Below, piece by piece: positions 50,928-59,880 of a stretch of DNA of 64,000 bases. Under the pieces are notes generated by a model. It made no database searches. It was not told the DNA's origin and worked only from the letters and a program-made list of their open reading frames with translations. Positions within the stretch are counted from its first letter, which is position 1. Every line of letters starts with the position of its first letter. The position numbers and the translations under genes were made by a program. This DNA is from TK10-74A sp965263065 (GTDB lineage: Bacteria; Chloroflexota; Dehalococcoidia; Bin125), in contig CBDHGH010000003.1 of the NCBI GenBank assembly GCA_965263065.1, positions 620,001 to 684,000 on the forward strand, given 5' to 3'.

Positions 50928-51723
50928 CGCAGTCATCGTCGTCGTCATTCCAATCCGCCAGCTCCGCCAGCGTGTATCGAACCCCAACCAAGTACAAGCC
51001 CCGCGGCGGCGCCGACGGTGCGGCGGTCCCGTAGACCGGCCGCTGCAACAGCGCCGCGATGCGCTCCGGCTCCGCCCGGCCGCGGCCGATCTCGACGATC
51101 TGCCCGGTCATGCGCCGCACCTGGTGCGGCAGGAAGGCGTTCGCCTCGAACTCCAAGCGCCAGCCCCCCGGCCGGGACCGCAGTCGCGCCGCCGTGAGGC
51201 GCCGCCGGCTGTGCCCCGTCGCGGGCCGGGCCGCGAAGGAGGCGAAGTCCCGATCGCCCGGCAGGAGCGCCAGCGCTTGGGACATCTTCGCCGCATCCAG
51301 CGGCCCGCGCATCACCCAGGCCCCGGAGTCCCAGAGCGGCTGGCGCACGGGGGCGAGGCGCAGGTGATAGTGGTAGCGCCGGGCGCAGGCGTCGCGCCGG
51401 GGATCGAAGTCGGGCGGCACGAGGCGCGCATCCTGGACGGCGACGGCGGCGGGCAAGAAGTGGTTCAAGCCATGGCGCCAGCGGTCCGGGCTGAGCGCCG
51501 CATCGCTGCTGAGCGCCGCCACCTGGCCGGTGGCGTGCACTCCTGCGTCGGTGCGGCCGGCGAAATCGACCCGGTGCGCAATTCCGGTCAGCGCCTGCGC
51601 CGCCGCCTCCATCGCGGCCTGCACGGTCGGGGGACCGGCCTGCCGCTGCGACCCCGCGAAGGGGCCGCCATCGTATTGAAGGCGGAGCGCAATGCGGCGC
51701 CGGTGCGCCGGGGGCGTGGTCAG
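50893..51723 (-). CDS. truA: tRNA pseudouridine synthase A, probably CTG start
   Basis: These 276 residues are counted from a CTG at 51723. The frame contains LRLQYDGGPFAGSQRQ (residues 13-28), GRTDAGVHATGQ with catalytic D59 (E. coli D60), and FLPHQVRRMTGQIV near the end. It makes pseudouridine at tRNA positions 38-40. No ATG, GTG or TTG lies upstream of the needed YDG block; GTG 51624 would lose it. The CTG overlaps the rplQ stop in CTGA and stands four bases after AAGGAGG. The C-terminal Asp-rich tail overlaps rplM. Confidence 0.88.
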   Translation of the reverse strand: MTTPPAHRRRIALRLQYDGGPFAGSQRQAGPPTVQAAMEAAAQALTGIAHRVDFAGRTDAGVHATGQVAALSSDAALSPDRWRHGLNHFLPAAVAVQDARLVPPDFDPRRDACARRYHYHLRLAPVRQPLWDSGAWVMRGPLDAAKMSQALALLPGDRDFASFAARPATGHSRRRLTAARLRSRPGGWRLEFEANAFLPHQVRRMTGQIVEIGRGRAEPERIAALLQRPVYGTAAPSAPPRGLYLVGVRYTLAELADWNDDDDDCDDTEDPRRPRR

Positions 51724-52202
51724 GCGTCCTCCTTTGTTGCTTCCGCGTCCCGCGTGGGCGTTGCGGCGCCCGTGGTGGGCGTGGTGGGCGTGGCCGCGTC
51801 CGGGGAGCCGGTCGCGGCGGCCGGCTCGATGATGCTGTCGCCAGCGGCGCCTTCGACCAGCTCGATCTGGGCCATGCGGGCGCCGTCGCCCAGGCGCGGG
51901 CCCAGCTTGACGATGCGGGTGTAGCCGCCGGGGCGATCGCGGAAGCGCGGTCCCAGCTCGCGGAAGAGGCGGCGCAGGACGGCGTTGTCGGTGAGCACGG
52001 CGCCGGCGCGGCGGCGGGCGGCGCTGTCGCCGCGCTTGCCGAGCGTGATGACCCGTTCGGCGATCGGCCGCAACTCTTTGGCCTTGGCCTCGGTCGTGAC
52101 GATGCGGTCATGGCGCAGCAGGTCGGTGACCTGATTGTGGATCATGGCCTTCCGGTGCGTCGCGGTGCGCCCCAGCTGGCGGCGTGCAATGCGATGCCGC
52201 AT
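51720..52202 (-). CDS. rplQ: ribosomal protein L17 with C-terminal extension
   Basis: In this 160-residue protein the conserved domain (1-118) has MRHRIARRQLGRTATHRKAM and GYTRIVKLGPRLGDGA. The last 40 residues are an Ala/Thr/Pro-rich tail beyond the usual length. It follows rpoA, the normal order of the alpha operon. Confidence 0.96.
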   Translation of the reverse strand: MRHRIARRQLGRTATHRKAMIHNQVTDLLRHDRIVTTEAKAKELRPIAERVITLGKRGDSAARRRAGAVLTDNAVLRRLFRELGPRFRDRPGGYTRIVKLGPRLGDGARMAQIELVEGAAGDSIIEPAAATGSPDAATPTTPTTGAATPTRDAEATKEDA

Positions 52203-52241
52203 GGCTGTATCCGTTCCTGTCCGTTCGCCCCGGCGCCGTCG

Positions 52242-53357
52242 CTAGGGCCGGATGCCGGGCTCCTGGCCCGCCTCGCGCAGCGCCTCGAGCAGCGCCGTGC
52301 CCAGCGAGCTGATTTCTTCGTCGGCTTCCCGGGCCGGCTCGATGTCGGGGGGATCTTCGCCCGCGGCCGCCGCGGCCGCCGCGGCCGCCTCCAGAAACTC
52401 GGCGCTGCCGACCCGGCCGCGGGGGTCGTCCTCGGCCACGTAGCCGAGCTCGCGCAGGCGGTCCATCAGTTCGAAGAACGACTTGTCGCCGAAGTTGCGC
52501 AGGCCCAGCAGTTGCTCGTCGGACTTCTCCAGCACCTGCCCGATGGTCATCAGGCCGCTGCGCTTGAGGCAGTTGAAGGCGCGGACGGAGAGCGAGATCT
52601 CCTCGATCGAGGTGTTGTAGCGCTCGGGGCTGAGGCCCAGCCCCGCGCCCGGCAGCATATCGTAGGAGGAGGCCGGGGTGCCCATGTGGACGAACAGGCG
52701 CAGTTCGCGCTGGAGGATTTCGGAGGCCCGGCGGACGGCGTCCTCGCCGCTGAGCGAGCCATCGGTCCAGACTTCCAGGATGAGCCGGTCGAGGTCGCTC
52801 TCCTGGCCCACGCGGGTGGGCTGCACGGTGTAGTTGACCTTGCGCACGGGGGTAAAGACGGCGTCCATGGGGATGACGCCGATCGGCATGCCGTCGGTGT
52901 GGCCGGCGGGCACGAAGCCGCGGCCGCGCTCGACGTCGAGGGCGGCGCTGAGCCGGGCCTCGGGGGCGTCGAGCGTGGCGATGTGCAACTCCGGGTTGAC
53001 GATCTCGTAGTCGCCGGGGACTTCCAGGTCGGCGGCGGTGACGATGCGTTCGCCCGAGACGTCGAGGAAGATCTTGGCGGGGCGGTCGGAGAGCGCGCGC
53101 AGGCGGATGCCGCGCAGGTTGAGCAGCAGCTCCGTGGTGTCTTCCTTGATGTGCTCGATGGTGGAGAATTCGTGCTGGACTTGGTCGATGCGGGCGGCGA
53201 CGACGGCCGCGCCGGGCAGCGCGGCGAGCAGCACGCGTCGCAGGGCGTTGCCGACGGTGGTGCCGAAGCCGCGGGCGAGCGGCTCGACGACGAGCCGGAC
53301 GTAGGTGGCGGTGGACTCTTCGATGGCGAGCCGGGGGTTGTCTTGCTCGGTAGTCAC
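52242..53357 (-). CDS. rpoA: RNA polymerase alpha subunit
   Basis: These 371 residues comprise an N-terminal dimerisation domain (LARGFGTTVGNALRRVLL, GMPIGVIPMDAVFTPV) and a C-terminal domain with LSVRAFNCLKRSGLMTIGQVLEKS and NFGDKSFFEL, which bind UP elements and activators. After about residue 315 follows a tail with an Ala run and Asp/Glu that other RpoA proteins lack. GTG 53357 is chosen, with GGGAGGGA nine bases upstream; a longer frame to 53453 has no domain match. Confidence 0.95.
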   Translation of the reverse strand: MTTEQDNPRLAIEESTATYVRLVVEPLARGFGTTVGNALRRVLLAALPGAAVVAARIDQVQHEFSTIEHIKEDTTELLLNLRGIRLRALSDRPAKIFLDVSGERIVTAADLEVPGDYEIVNPELHIATLDAPEARLSAALDVERGRGFVPAGHTDGMPIGVIPMDAVFTPVRKVNYTVQPTRVGQESDLDRLILEVWTDGSLSGEDAVRRASEILQRELRLFVHMGTPASSYDMLPGAGLGLSPERYNTSIEEISLSVRAFNCLKRSGLMTIGQVLEKSDEQLLGLRNFGDKSFFELMDRLRELGYVAEDDPRGRVGSAEFLEAAAAAAAAAGEDPPDIEPAREADEEISSLGTALLEALREAGQEPGIRP

Positions 53358-53418
53358 GTGGGGCTGTCCCTCCCGGACCGTTGCTCCGCCGGGGCGGAGG
53401 ACGTCTTGGATGGCGGTG

Positions 53419-54027
53419 CTAGCGGGAGTAGTACTCAACAATGGCATTCTCATCGAACTTGGTATCGACGTCGGTGCGCAGGGGCAGGGCGGTCAGCGAC
53501 GCTTCCAGCTGCAGTGGATCGACGGCGATCCAGCCGGGCACCTCGCGGCCTCCCTGCCACTCTTTCACGTTCTCAAAGAACTTCGTGCCCTTCCCCCGCG
53601 CGGTCCAGCCGATGCGGTCTCCAACCTTGGTCTGAATGGATGGGATGTCGGCCTTGTGGCCGTTGATGGTGATGTGGCCGTGGCAGACGATCTGGCGCGC
53701 CTGGGGCCGGGATTCGGCCAGCCCGGCACGGTAGACGACGTTGTCGAGGCGCAGTTCGAGCAGCTGCACCAAGTTGTCGCCGGTCGCGCCGGCGCGGCGG
53801 GTGGCCTCTTTGTACATGCGCCGGAACTGCCGCTCCAGGACGCCGTAGGTGTAGCGGGCCTTCTGCTTCTCGATCAGCTGGCGGGCGCGGTCCGAGACCT
53901 TGCGCCGGCGCGGTGATCGCTGGCCGGGCGGGTTCGGGCGCCGCTCGAGGGCGCAGCGCGCCTTCGAGCAGAGGGTTTCGCCGGTGCGACGGCAGAGGCG
54001 ACACGTGGGTCCGGTATAACGCGCCAT
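53419..54027 (-). CDS. rpsD: ribosomal protein S4, zinc-binding (C+) form
   Basis: These 202 residues begin MARYTGPTCRLCRR with C9, C12, C20 and C25, the four-Cys zinc-binding version. The S4 RNA-binding domain follows (LDNVVYRAGLAESRPQARQIV, HGHITINGH). It starts 30S assembly and can repress its operon. Classic position between rpsK and rpoA. Confidence 0.97.
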   Translation of the reverse strand: MARYTGPTCRLCRRTGETLCSKARCALERRPNPPGQRSPRRRKVSDRARQLIEKQKARYTYGVLERQFRRMYKEATRRAGATGDNLVQLLELRLDNVVYRAGLAESRPQARQIVCHGHITINGHKADIPSIQTKVGDRIGWTARGKGTKFFENVKEWQGGREVPGWIAVDPLQLEASLTALPLRTDVDTKFDENAIVEYYSR

Positions 54028-54036
54028 GGCTCGCTC

Positions 54037-54507
54037 CTAGACCCGGCGCCGCTTGCGGGGGCGGCAGCCGTTGTGTGGGATGGGCGTGATGTCGCGGATG
54101 GTGCGCAGCGCGATGCCGCTGGCCTGCAGGGCGCGGACGGCGGATTCGCGCCCGCTGCCGGGGCCCTTGACGAAGACATCGACCTCGCGGAGGCCGTGGT
54201 CCATGGCCTTGCGGGCGGCGTTCTCGGCCGCGATCTGGGCGGCGTAGGGGGTGCTCTTGCGGGAGCCCTTGACGCCGGTCGAGCCGGCGCTGCCCCAGGC
54301 GAGCGTGTTCCCGTTGAGGTCGGTGAGAGTGATGATCGTGTTGTTGAACGTCGATTGCACGTAGGCGCGCCCGCGGGGCACGTTCTTGCGCTCCCGGCGC
54401 CGGCCGCGGGCGGCGCGCGTGGGCGCGGTGGTGGCGGCCGCGGCGGCGGCGGGCGCCGCCGTCGGCGCGGCGGGGTCGGGCGGGGGCGTCGGCTGGTCTT
54501 GCACCAT
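54037..54507 (-). CDS. rpsK: ribosomal protein S11 with N-terminal extension
   Basis: This 156-residue protein has a core starting at about 40 with NVPRGRAYVQSTFNNTIITL, then ALQASGIALRTIRDITPIPHNGCRP. The first 38 residues are Pro/Ala/Thr-rich and acidic-poor, beyond the usual length of about 128. S11 is on the 30S platform at the E site. Confidence 0.96.
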   Translation of the reverse strand: MVQDQPTPPPDPAAPTAAPAAAAAATTAPTRAARGRRRERKNVPRGRAYVQSTFNNTIITLTDLNGNTLAWGSAGSTGVKGSRKSTPYAAQIAAENAARKAMDHGLREVDVFVKGPGSGRESAVRALQASGIALRTIRDITPIPHNGCRPRKRRRV

Positions 54508-54545
54508 GCGGTCCTCTGGCTCCTTGGATTCCCTTTTCTGGTGGG

Positions 54546-54929
54546 CTACTTCTTGAGGGCGGCGCGACGACGGCCGGCCACGGTCCGGCGCGCGCCGCGG
54601 CGCGTGCGGGCGTTGGTGCGGGTGCGCTGGCCCCGCAGGGGCAGGTTGCGACGGTGGCGCTGGCCGCGGTAGCAGTTGATGTCGATCAGCCGCTGGATGT
54701 TCTGCCGCGTCTCGCGGCGCAGGTCGCCCTCGACGAGGTAGTCGCGGTCGATGATCTCGCGCAGGCGGGAGATCTCCGACTCGGTCAGTTCCCGCATGCG
54801 CTTCTCGGGGTTGAGCTGGCTCTTGCGCACGATCTCCCGCGCGCGGGTGGCCCCAATGCCGTAGATGTAGCGCAGGGCGTACTGGATCTTCTTGTCGTCC
54901 GGCACGTCGACGCCGGAAAGGCGGGCCAT
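54546..54929 (-). CDS. rpsM: ribosomal protein S13
   Basis: This 127-residue protein begins MARLSGVDVPDDKKIQYALRYIYGIG, followed by RQNIQRLIDINCYRGQRHRRNLPLRGQRTRTNARTRRG (in parts), the conserved RNA-binding tail. infA and rpmJ, normally just upstream of rpsM, are absent: the 94 bases up to map contain no such frame. Confidence 0.97.
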   Translation of the reverse strand: MARLSGVDVPDDKKIQYALRYIYGIGATRAREIVRKSQLNPEKRMRELTESEISRLREIIDRDYLVEGDLRRETRQNIQRLIDINCYRGQRHRRNLPLRGQRTRTNARTRRGARRTVAGRRRAALKK

Positions 54930-55023
54930 CGTGCTCCTCCTCGTTCCGTTTCCGTTCGTTCCCGATTCCCGCTCCGCGTCCGCCCGGGCGGCGACAGCCG
55001 CCGGCCGGGAGTCCGCGGGCGGG

Positions 55024-55797
55024 TCAGTCCCAGGCGGTCAGTACGTCTGCCGGCTCCCCGTCCCGGAGGGCCATTGTGTGTTCGAAGTGAGCAGAAAGTT
55101 TGCCATCTTTTGTGCAGACGGTCCAGCCGTCCGCTAACTCTACGGTCTCCGGGCTGCCAATGGTGGCCATTGGCTCCAGTGCGACGACCATTCCCCGGCG
55201 CATAATCATGCCGCTGCCCGGGTGGCCGTAGTTCGGCATGCTGGGCGGCTCGTGCATGGCGCGGCCGACGCCGTGCCCGACGTACTTGCGCACCACACCA
55301 TAGCCCGCATCCTCGAGCACCGCCTGGATGGCGGCGCCGATGTCGCCCTTGCGGACGCCGACGCGCGCCACATCGATGCCGGCCCGCAGCGACTCCCGGG
55401 TGACGTCGATCAGGCGCTGGGCCTCAGCCGACACCATCCCGACGGGGACGGTGATGGCGGAGTCCGCCACCCAGCCGCCGACCGTCGCGCCGTGGTCGAT
55501 GGAGAGGATGTCGCCGTCCTCCAGGATACGGTCGGTGGCGAAGCCGTGGACGAGCTGTTCGTTCACGGAGGCACAGATGGCGTCGGGGAAGCCGTGGTAG
55601 CCCACGAAGGTGGGGACGACGCCGAGGCGGTCGTACTTGCGCACCACGTGCTGGTTCAGGGCCGCGAGGCGGCGGCCGGGGCGCACCATCTCGGCGAGCT
55701 CCTGCAGCGTTTCGGCGACCACGCGGCCGGCCGCGCGCATCTGCTCGATCTCCGCCGGGCTCTTGAGGATGACCTGGTTCGCGCGACCGTCGAGCAT
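55024..55797 (-). CDS. map: methionine aminopeptidase, type I
   Basis: This 257-residue protein has metal ligands in ILSIDHGATVGGWVADSAITV, then VGHGVGRAMHEPPSMPN and VVALEPMATIG, and E in FEHTMAL. It removes the N-terminal Met. The start overlaps the adk stop in TGATG, coupling the two. Confidence 0.95.
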   Translation of the reverse strand: MLDGRANQVILKSPAEIEQMRAAGRVVAETLQELAEMVRPGRRLAALNQHVVRKYDRLGVVPTFVGYHGFPDAICASVNEQLVHGFATDRILEDGDILSIDHGATVGGWVADSAITVPVGMVSAEAQRLIDVTRESLRAGIDVARVGVRKGDIGAAIQAVLEDAGYGVVRKYVGHGVGRAMHEPPSMPNYGHPGSGMIMRRGMVVALEPMATIGSPETVELADGWTVCTKDGKLSAHFEHTMALRDGEPADVLTAWD

Positions 55798-56471
55798 CAG
55801 CGCCCCTCCGACAGGCCAGTCGGCAGGGCGGCCGGCAGGGCAGCCAGCAGGTCGGCGCCGACGTCGGCGGGGGGGCGCGCGCCGTCGATGCGGACGAGGC
55901 GGCCGGCCGTCTCGTAGAAGGCGATCAGCGGGGCGGTCTGCTGGGCGTAGACGGAGAGCCGCCGGTCGATGGCGTTCGGGGTGTCGTCGTCGCGCTGGGT
56001 CAGCGCGCCGCCGCAGCGGTCGCATGCGCCGGCGCTCGTGGGGGGGTTGTTCGTCTCGTGGTAGACCGAGCCGTCGGCGGGGCAGGTCCAGCGCCCGCCC
56101 AGGCGGGCGCGGACCTCGTCGGGGGGCACGTCGATCAAGAGCGCCGCGTCGACCGCCTGCTCGCGCTCGGTGAGAGCGGCATCGAGGGCGCGCGCTTGCT
56201 CGACGGTGCGGGGGAAGCCGTCGAGCAGGGAGCCGGCGGCGGCATCGGGCCGGTCCATGCGCTCGCGCAGCATGGCGATGGTGACGGCGTCGGGGACGAG
56301 TTCGCCGCGGTCCATGTACTGCTTCGCCAGGCGGCCCAGGTCGGTGCCGCCGCGCACGTTCTCGCGGAACATGTCGCCGGTGGCGACGTGCACGAGGCCC
56401 GTCGCCTGCACGATGCGGGCGGCCTGGGTGCCTTTGCCGGCGCCGGGGGGGCCAAGCAGGATGATGTGCAT
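55797..56471 (-). CDS. adk: adenylate kinase
   Basis: These 224 residues show P-loop GPPGAGKGTQA (7-17), ATGDMFRENV and DGFPRTVEQA. The LID has C-P-A-D ... CDRC, so the zinc site is three Cys and one Asp instead of four Cys. It balances AMP, ADP and ATP. Two bases separate it from secY. Confidence 0.96.
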   Translation of the reverse strand: MHIILLGPPGAGKGTQAARIVQATGLVHVATGDMFRENVRGGTDLGRLAKQYMDRGELVPDAVTIAMLRERMDRPDAAAGSLLDGFPRTVEQARALDAALTEREQAVDAALLIDVPPDEVRARLGGRWTCPADGSVYHETNNPPTSAGACDRCGGALTQRDDDTPNAIDRRLSVYAQQTAPLIAFYETAGRLVRIDGARPPADVGADLLAALPAALPTGLSEGR

Positions 56472-56473
56472 CG

Positions 56474-58225
56474 CTAGCGGATGAACCCTTCGTAGTTGCG
56501 CATGAGGAGTTGCGACTCGACCTGCTTCATGGTGTCGAGGGCGACGCCGACGACGATCAACAGGCCGGTGCTGGAGATCGTGAGGGCCTGACTGTCGGGG
56601 ATGAACTCGGTCGTCAGGAAGGGCACGATCGCGATGAAGCCCAGGAACAGGGCGCCCGCGAAGGTGATGCGGACCAGGACCTTGTTGACGTAGTCCTGGG
56701 TGGGACGGCCGGGACGGATGCCGGGCACGAAGCCGCCCTGCTTCTGCAGGTTCTCGGAGATGTTCTGCTGCTGGAAGGTGACCACGGTGTAGAAGAACGT
56801 GAAGCCCATGACGAGCAGGAACGAGAGCGCCCAGTACAGCGGGCGGCCGGGGGAGAAGTTCTCCTCGACCCAGGAGGCGGCGCGCACGGCGACGCCCGGG
56901 CGCTGGCCGGCGATCTGTCCCTCGACGGCGTCGACGGTGAACGGATCGTCGGGGCCGTCGAGGTGGGTGCGCACCGCCGTCTGGGTGATGAGGTCGCCCT
57001 CGACGTCGTCCAGGACGATGAGCCCGGTTCCGATCTCGTTGTTCTCGATGCTCCAGGTGGGCACGATCTGGCCGCTGCCGGGGTCGGTTTGCGCTTCGAC
57101 GCGGGTGAGCACGTTGGCCTTGCTAGTGCGGTTGATGTCATCGATGACGTCGCGGAAGGTGTCCTCCTCGGCGTTCCAGGCGACCTCGCCGGCGTTGACG
57201 AGGATCGTCCCCTCGGCGGCGATGCCGGGGAAGGCCTCGGCGAGCGACAGTTCGTCGGCCTGGTCGGCGGCGAAGGGCAACTCGACGCGGGTGCGGGTGG
57301 CGGTGTCGTCGCCGGCCGTGCCGGTCACCCAGCCGGCGATGACGGAGGGGAAGATGATGATCGAGAAGGCGAAGATGAGCGGGATCATGCCGGCGCTGTT
57401 GACGCGCAGGGGGATATGACTCTGCCCGCTCTGCCGGTACATGCGTCCGCCGCGGAAGACGGATCGGGCGTACTGCACGGGGATGCGTCGCTGGGCTTCC
57501 TGGAAGAAGACGATCAGGGCGACCAGGACCAGGGCGATGACGATGACGATGAGGATGCCGCTGGCGCCGGTGTCGCTGGCGCGGATGGAGTTGAACAGCG
57601 TGGGGAAGCTGGCGATGATGCCGCCGAAGATGATCAGCGAGATGCCGTTGCCGATGCCGCGCTCCGTGATCAGCTCGCCCAGCCAGATGAGGAACATCGT
57701 GCCGGCGGTCATCGAGATGACGGCCGAGAGCGTGGGCAGGGCGTCGGCGCCGCTGAAGCCGATGCCGGAGATCGCGTTGGCGTTCTCGAGCAGCAGCAAC
57801 TGGCCGTAGCCCTGCACCACCGACATCGGCAGCGCGAACCAGTAGGTGTAGAGGCCGATCTTGTTGCGGCCCGCCTCGCCCTCCTTGGAGAGCGCCTGCA
57901 GGCGGGGGATCATCGGCGTCATGAGCTGCATGACGATCGACGCGGTGATGTAGGGATAGACGCCCAGCGCGACGATGCTGAGGTTCTCCAAGCCGCCGCC
58001 GCTGAACAGGTTGAGGAAGCCCAGCACGGGGTTGTTCTGCAGGGCGTTGTCGAGCTGGACGAGGTTGACGTTGGGCACGGGCACGTGCGCGAGGAAGCGG
58101 AAGACCACCAGCATCGCCAGCGTGAAGGCGAGCTTGCGGCGGACGTCCGGCTGGCGCCACGCGTCGACGAGGGCCTGGAGCAGGCGCGGTCTAGTTGGAC
58201 TCTGCGCCGTCGGGGCTCGCTGCAT
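56474..58225 (-). CDS. secY: preprotein translocase SecY with a large outer-loop insert
   Basis: This 583-residue protein is much longer than the typical 430-440. Ten helices are recognisable, with motifs GIGNGISLIIF (about 191-201), NSAGMIPLIFAFSIIIFPS (276-294), and the C-terminal tail. The difference is an insert of about 145 residues at about 302-445 between helices 7 and 8, which would face outward; it is hydrophilic and acidic, without a domain I know. SecY is the protein-conducting channel with SecE and SecG. GAGGAG precedes ATG 58225, which overlaps the rplO end by 35 bases. Confidence 0.95.
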   Translation of the reverse strand: MQRAPTAQSPTRPRLLQALVDAWRQPDVRRKLAFTLAMLVVFRFLAHVPVPNVNLVQLDNALQNNPVLGFLNLFSGGGLENLSIVALGVYPYITASIVMQLMTPMIPRLQALSKEGEAGRNKIGLYTYWFALPMSVVQGYGQLLLLENANAISGIGFSGADALPTLSAVISMTAGTMFLIWLGELITERGIGNGISLIIFGGIIASFPTLFNSIRASDTGASGILIVIVIALVLVALIVFFQEAQRRIPVQYARSVFRGGRMYRQSGQSHIPLRVNSAGMIPLIFAFSIIIFPSVIAGWVTGTAGDDTATRTRVELPFAADQADELSLAEAFPGIAAEGTILVNAGEVAWNAEEDTFRDVIDDINRTSKANVLTRVEAQTDPGSGQIVPTWSIENNEIGTGLIVLDDVEGDLITQTAVRTHLDGPDDPFTVDAVEGQIAGQRPGVAVRAASWVEENFSPGRPLYWALSFLLVMGFTFFYTVVTFQQQNISENLQKQGGFVPGIRPGRPTQDYVNKVLVRITFAGALFLGFIAIVPFLTTEFIPDSQALTISSTGLLIVVGVALDTMKQVESQLLMRNYEGFIR

Positions 58226-58676
58226 TCAGCTCCTCAATGGTTCCACCCGCGGCTTCGATCTTCCGGCGCGCGGCAGCCGAGACCTTGGGGGCGCGCAGCG
58301 TGAGGGCGTGGGACAACTCGCCGCCGGCCAGGACTTTGAACGGCTCATCGGCGCGCTTCAGCAGCCGCGCGCCCACGAGCGCCGCCGCATCGACGCTGGC
58401 GCCCGCCGGGAACCGATCGCCCAGCGCGCCGACGTTGATCGCGGTGTACTCGATGCGGAAGGGATTGCGGAAGCCCGGCTTGCGCGGCAGCTTGCGGATG
58501 AGGGGCATCTGGCCGCCCTCGAAGCCGGGGCGGATGTCGTTCCCGGAGCGCGACTTCTGGCCCTTGAGGCCCTTGCCGGCGTAGGTGCCGCCGCCGGCGG
58601 CATTGCCGCGGCCAATGCGTTTGCGGGACCGGGTGGCCCCGGCGGGCGGATGCAGGTCGTTGGCGCGAAGTGGCAT
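58191..58676 (-). CDS. rplO: ribosomal protein L15
   Basis: This 161-residue protein has LRANDLHPPAGATRSRKRIGRGNAAGGGTYAGKGLKGQKSRSG (in parts RKRIGRGNAAGGGTYAGKG and GQKSRSG), the 23S-binding Gly-rich N-terminus, then GFEGGQMPL. It assembles late in the 50S. Followed by secY with an overlap. Confidence 0.96.
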   Translation of the reverse strand: MPLRANDLHPPAGATRSRKRIGRGNAAGGGTYAGKGLKGQKSRSGNDIRPGFEGGQMPLIRKLPRKPGFRNPFRIEYTAINVGALGDRFPAGASVDAAALVGARLLKRADEPFKVLAGGELSHALTLRAPKVSAAARRKIEAAGGTIEELNAASPDGAESN

Positions 58677-58679
58677 GAC

Positions 58680-58862
58680 TCAATCGACCTCACTCACCGC
58701 CACCAGGTGCGCCACCTTGCGGAGCATACCACGCACATCGGGCGTATCCGGCTTCTCGACGCTCTGTCCCAGGCGGCGCAGACCCAGGGATCGGACGGTG
58801 TGCTCCTGGTCCGATCGATGGCCGATGGCGCTCTTGACGTAGGTGATCTGCAGCGTGGCCAT
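58680..58862 (-). CDS. rpmD: ribosomal protein L30
   Basis: This 60-residue protein begins ATLQITYVKSAIGHR and continues LRRLGQSVEKPDTPDVRGM, the short bacterial form. It lies three bases before rplO and after rpsE. Confidence 0.95.
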   Translation of the reverse strand: MATLQITYVKSAIGHRSDQEHTVRSLGLRRLGQSVEKPDTPDVRGMLRKVAHLVAVSEVD

Positions 58863-58865
58863 GGG

Positions 58866-59462
58866 CTACTCCGTCGCCGGGGCGGCCGGGGCCGGCTCGG
58901 GCGGCGCGGCGGGCAGGCGGCCGGCCAGGGCCAGGCGCTCGCGCCGCACCTCCACTGGGTCGCGCAGCAGCTGCAGCGCTTCGATGGTGGCGCGCACGAC
59001 GTTGATCACATTGTTGGATCCCAGCGACTTCGTCAGCACGTTGCGCACGCCGGCCGCCTCGAGGATGGCGCGCACGCCACCGCCGGCGATGACGCCGGTG
59101 CCGGGCGCGGCGGGCTTGAGCATGACGCGGGCGGCGCCGAAGTCGTGGGTGATGGGGTGCGGCAGGGTGCCGTCGCGCAGCGGCACGGTGATCATGTTGC
59201 GGCGGGCGACGGTCGCGCCCTTGCGGATCGCCTCGGGCACCTCGTTGGCGCGGCCGATGCCGACGCCGACCTTGCCCTTCTGGTCGCCGGCGACGATGAC
59301 GGCGGTGAAAGAGAAGCGCCGCCCGCCCTTGACGACCTTCGCGACGCGGTTGATGGAGACGACCTTCTCGACGACATCGTCGCCGGGGCGATCGTCGCGG
59401 CGGCGGCGATCGCCGCGGTCACGTCCACCGCCTCCGCCTCCGCCTCCTCGATACTGGACCAT
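58866..59462 (-). CDS. rpsE: ribosomal protein S5
   Basis: These 198 residues comprise an N-terminal Gly/Arg-rich leader with a basic run, then the double-stranded RNA-binding domain (VVKGGRRFSFTAVIVAGD), GIGRANEVPEAI and LKPAAPGTGVIAGGGVRAI. It helps decoding accuracy and 30S assembly. The C-terminus has an extra Ala/Pro tail of about 20 residues. Confidence 0.96.
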   Translation of the reverse strand: MVQYRGGGGGGGGRDRGDRRRRDDRPGDDVVEKVVSINRVAKVVKGGRRFSFTAVIVAGDQKGKVGVGIGRANEVPEAIRKGATVARRNMITVPLRDGTLPHPITHDFGAARVMLKPAAPGTGVIAGGGVRAILEAAGVRNVLTKSLGSNNVINVVRATIEALQLLRDPVEVRRERLALAGRLPAAPPEPAPAAPATE

Positions 59463-59472
59463 GGGCAGCTCC

Positions 59473-59841
59473 CTAGAAGTTCAGGCCACCGGCACGGGCG
59501 GCGTCGGCCAGCGCTCGCACGCGGCCGTGATATTGGAAGCCTCCGCGGTCGAAGACGACCCGCGTGACCCCGGCGGATGTGGCGCGTTCGGCGACGCGGG
59601 CGCCCACGGTCGTGGCGCGGGCGGTCTTGTCGCCGCTGCTGCGCAGGTCGGCTTCGACGTCGGAGGCGGCAGCGAGGGTGCGCTGGGCGTCGTCGTCGAT
59701 GACCTGGCAGTAGATGTGGCTGTTGGACCGGAAGACGGCGAGGCGCGGGCGATCGGCGGTGCCGCGCACGTGCTTGCGCACGCGAACGTGGCGGCGGATG
59801 CGGGCGGCGCGCGAATTGCGGCGGCTGCGTCGGGTTCCCAT
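59473..59841 (-). CDS. rplR: ribosomal protein L18
   Basis: This 122-residue protein has RKHVRGTADRPRLAVFRSNSHIYCQVIDD, the 5S rRNA-binding N-terminal half, and VVFDRGGFQYHGRVRALADAAREGGL-like end. Position between rplF and rpsE is standard. Confidence 0.96.
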   Translation of the reverse strand: MGTRRSRRNSRAARIRRHVRVRKHVRGTADRPRLAVFRSNSHIYCQVIDDDAQRTLAAASDVEADLRSSGDKTARATTVGARVAERATSAGVTRVVFDRGGFQYHGRVRALADAARAGGLNF

Positions 59842-59880
59842 CTGTCGCTCCTCGACCTTTCGCTCCCCGATGGAGCGTTC

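Noticed and set aside
54930..55023. Hidden rpmJ or infA between map and rpsM
   Set aside because: No frame with the CxxC...CxxH pattern of L36 or the OB fold of IF-1 is in the 94 bases.
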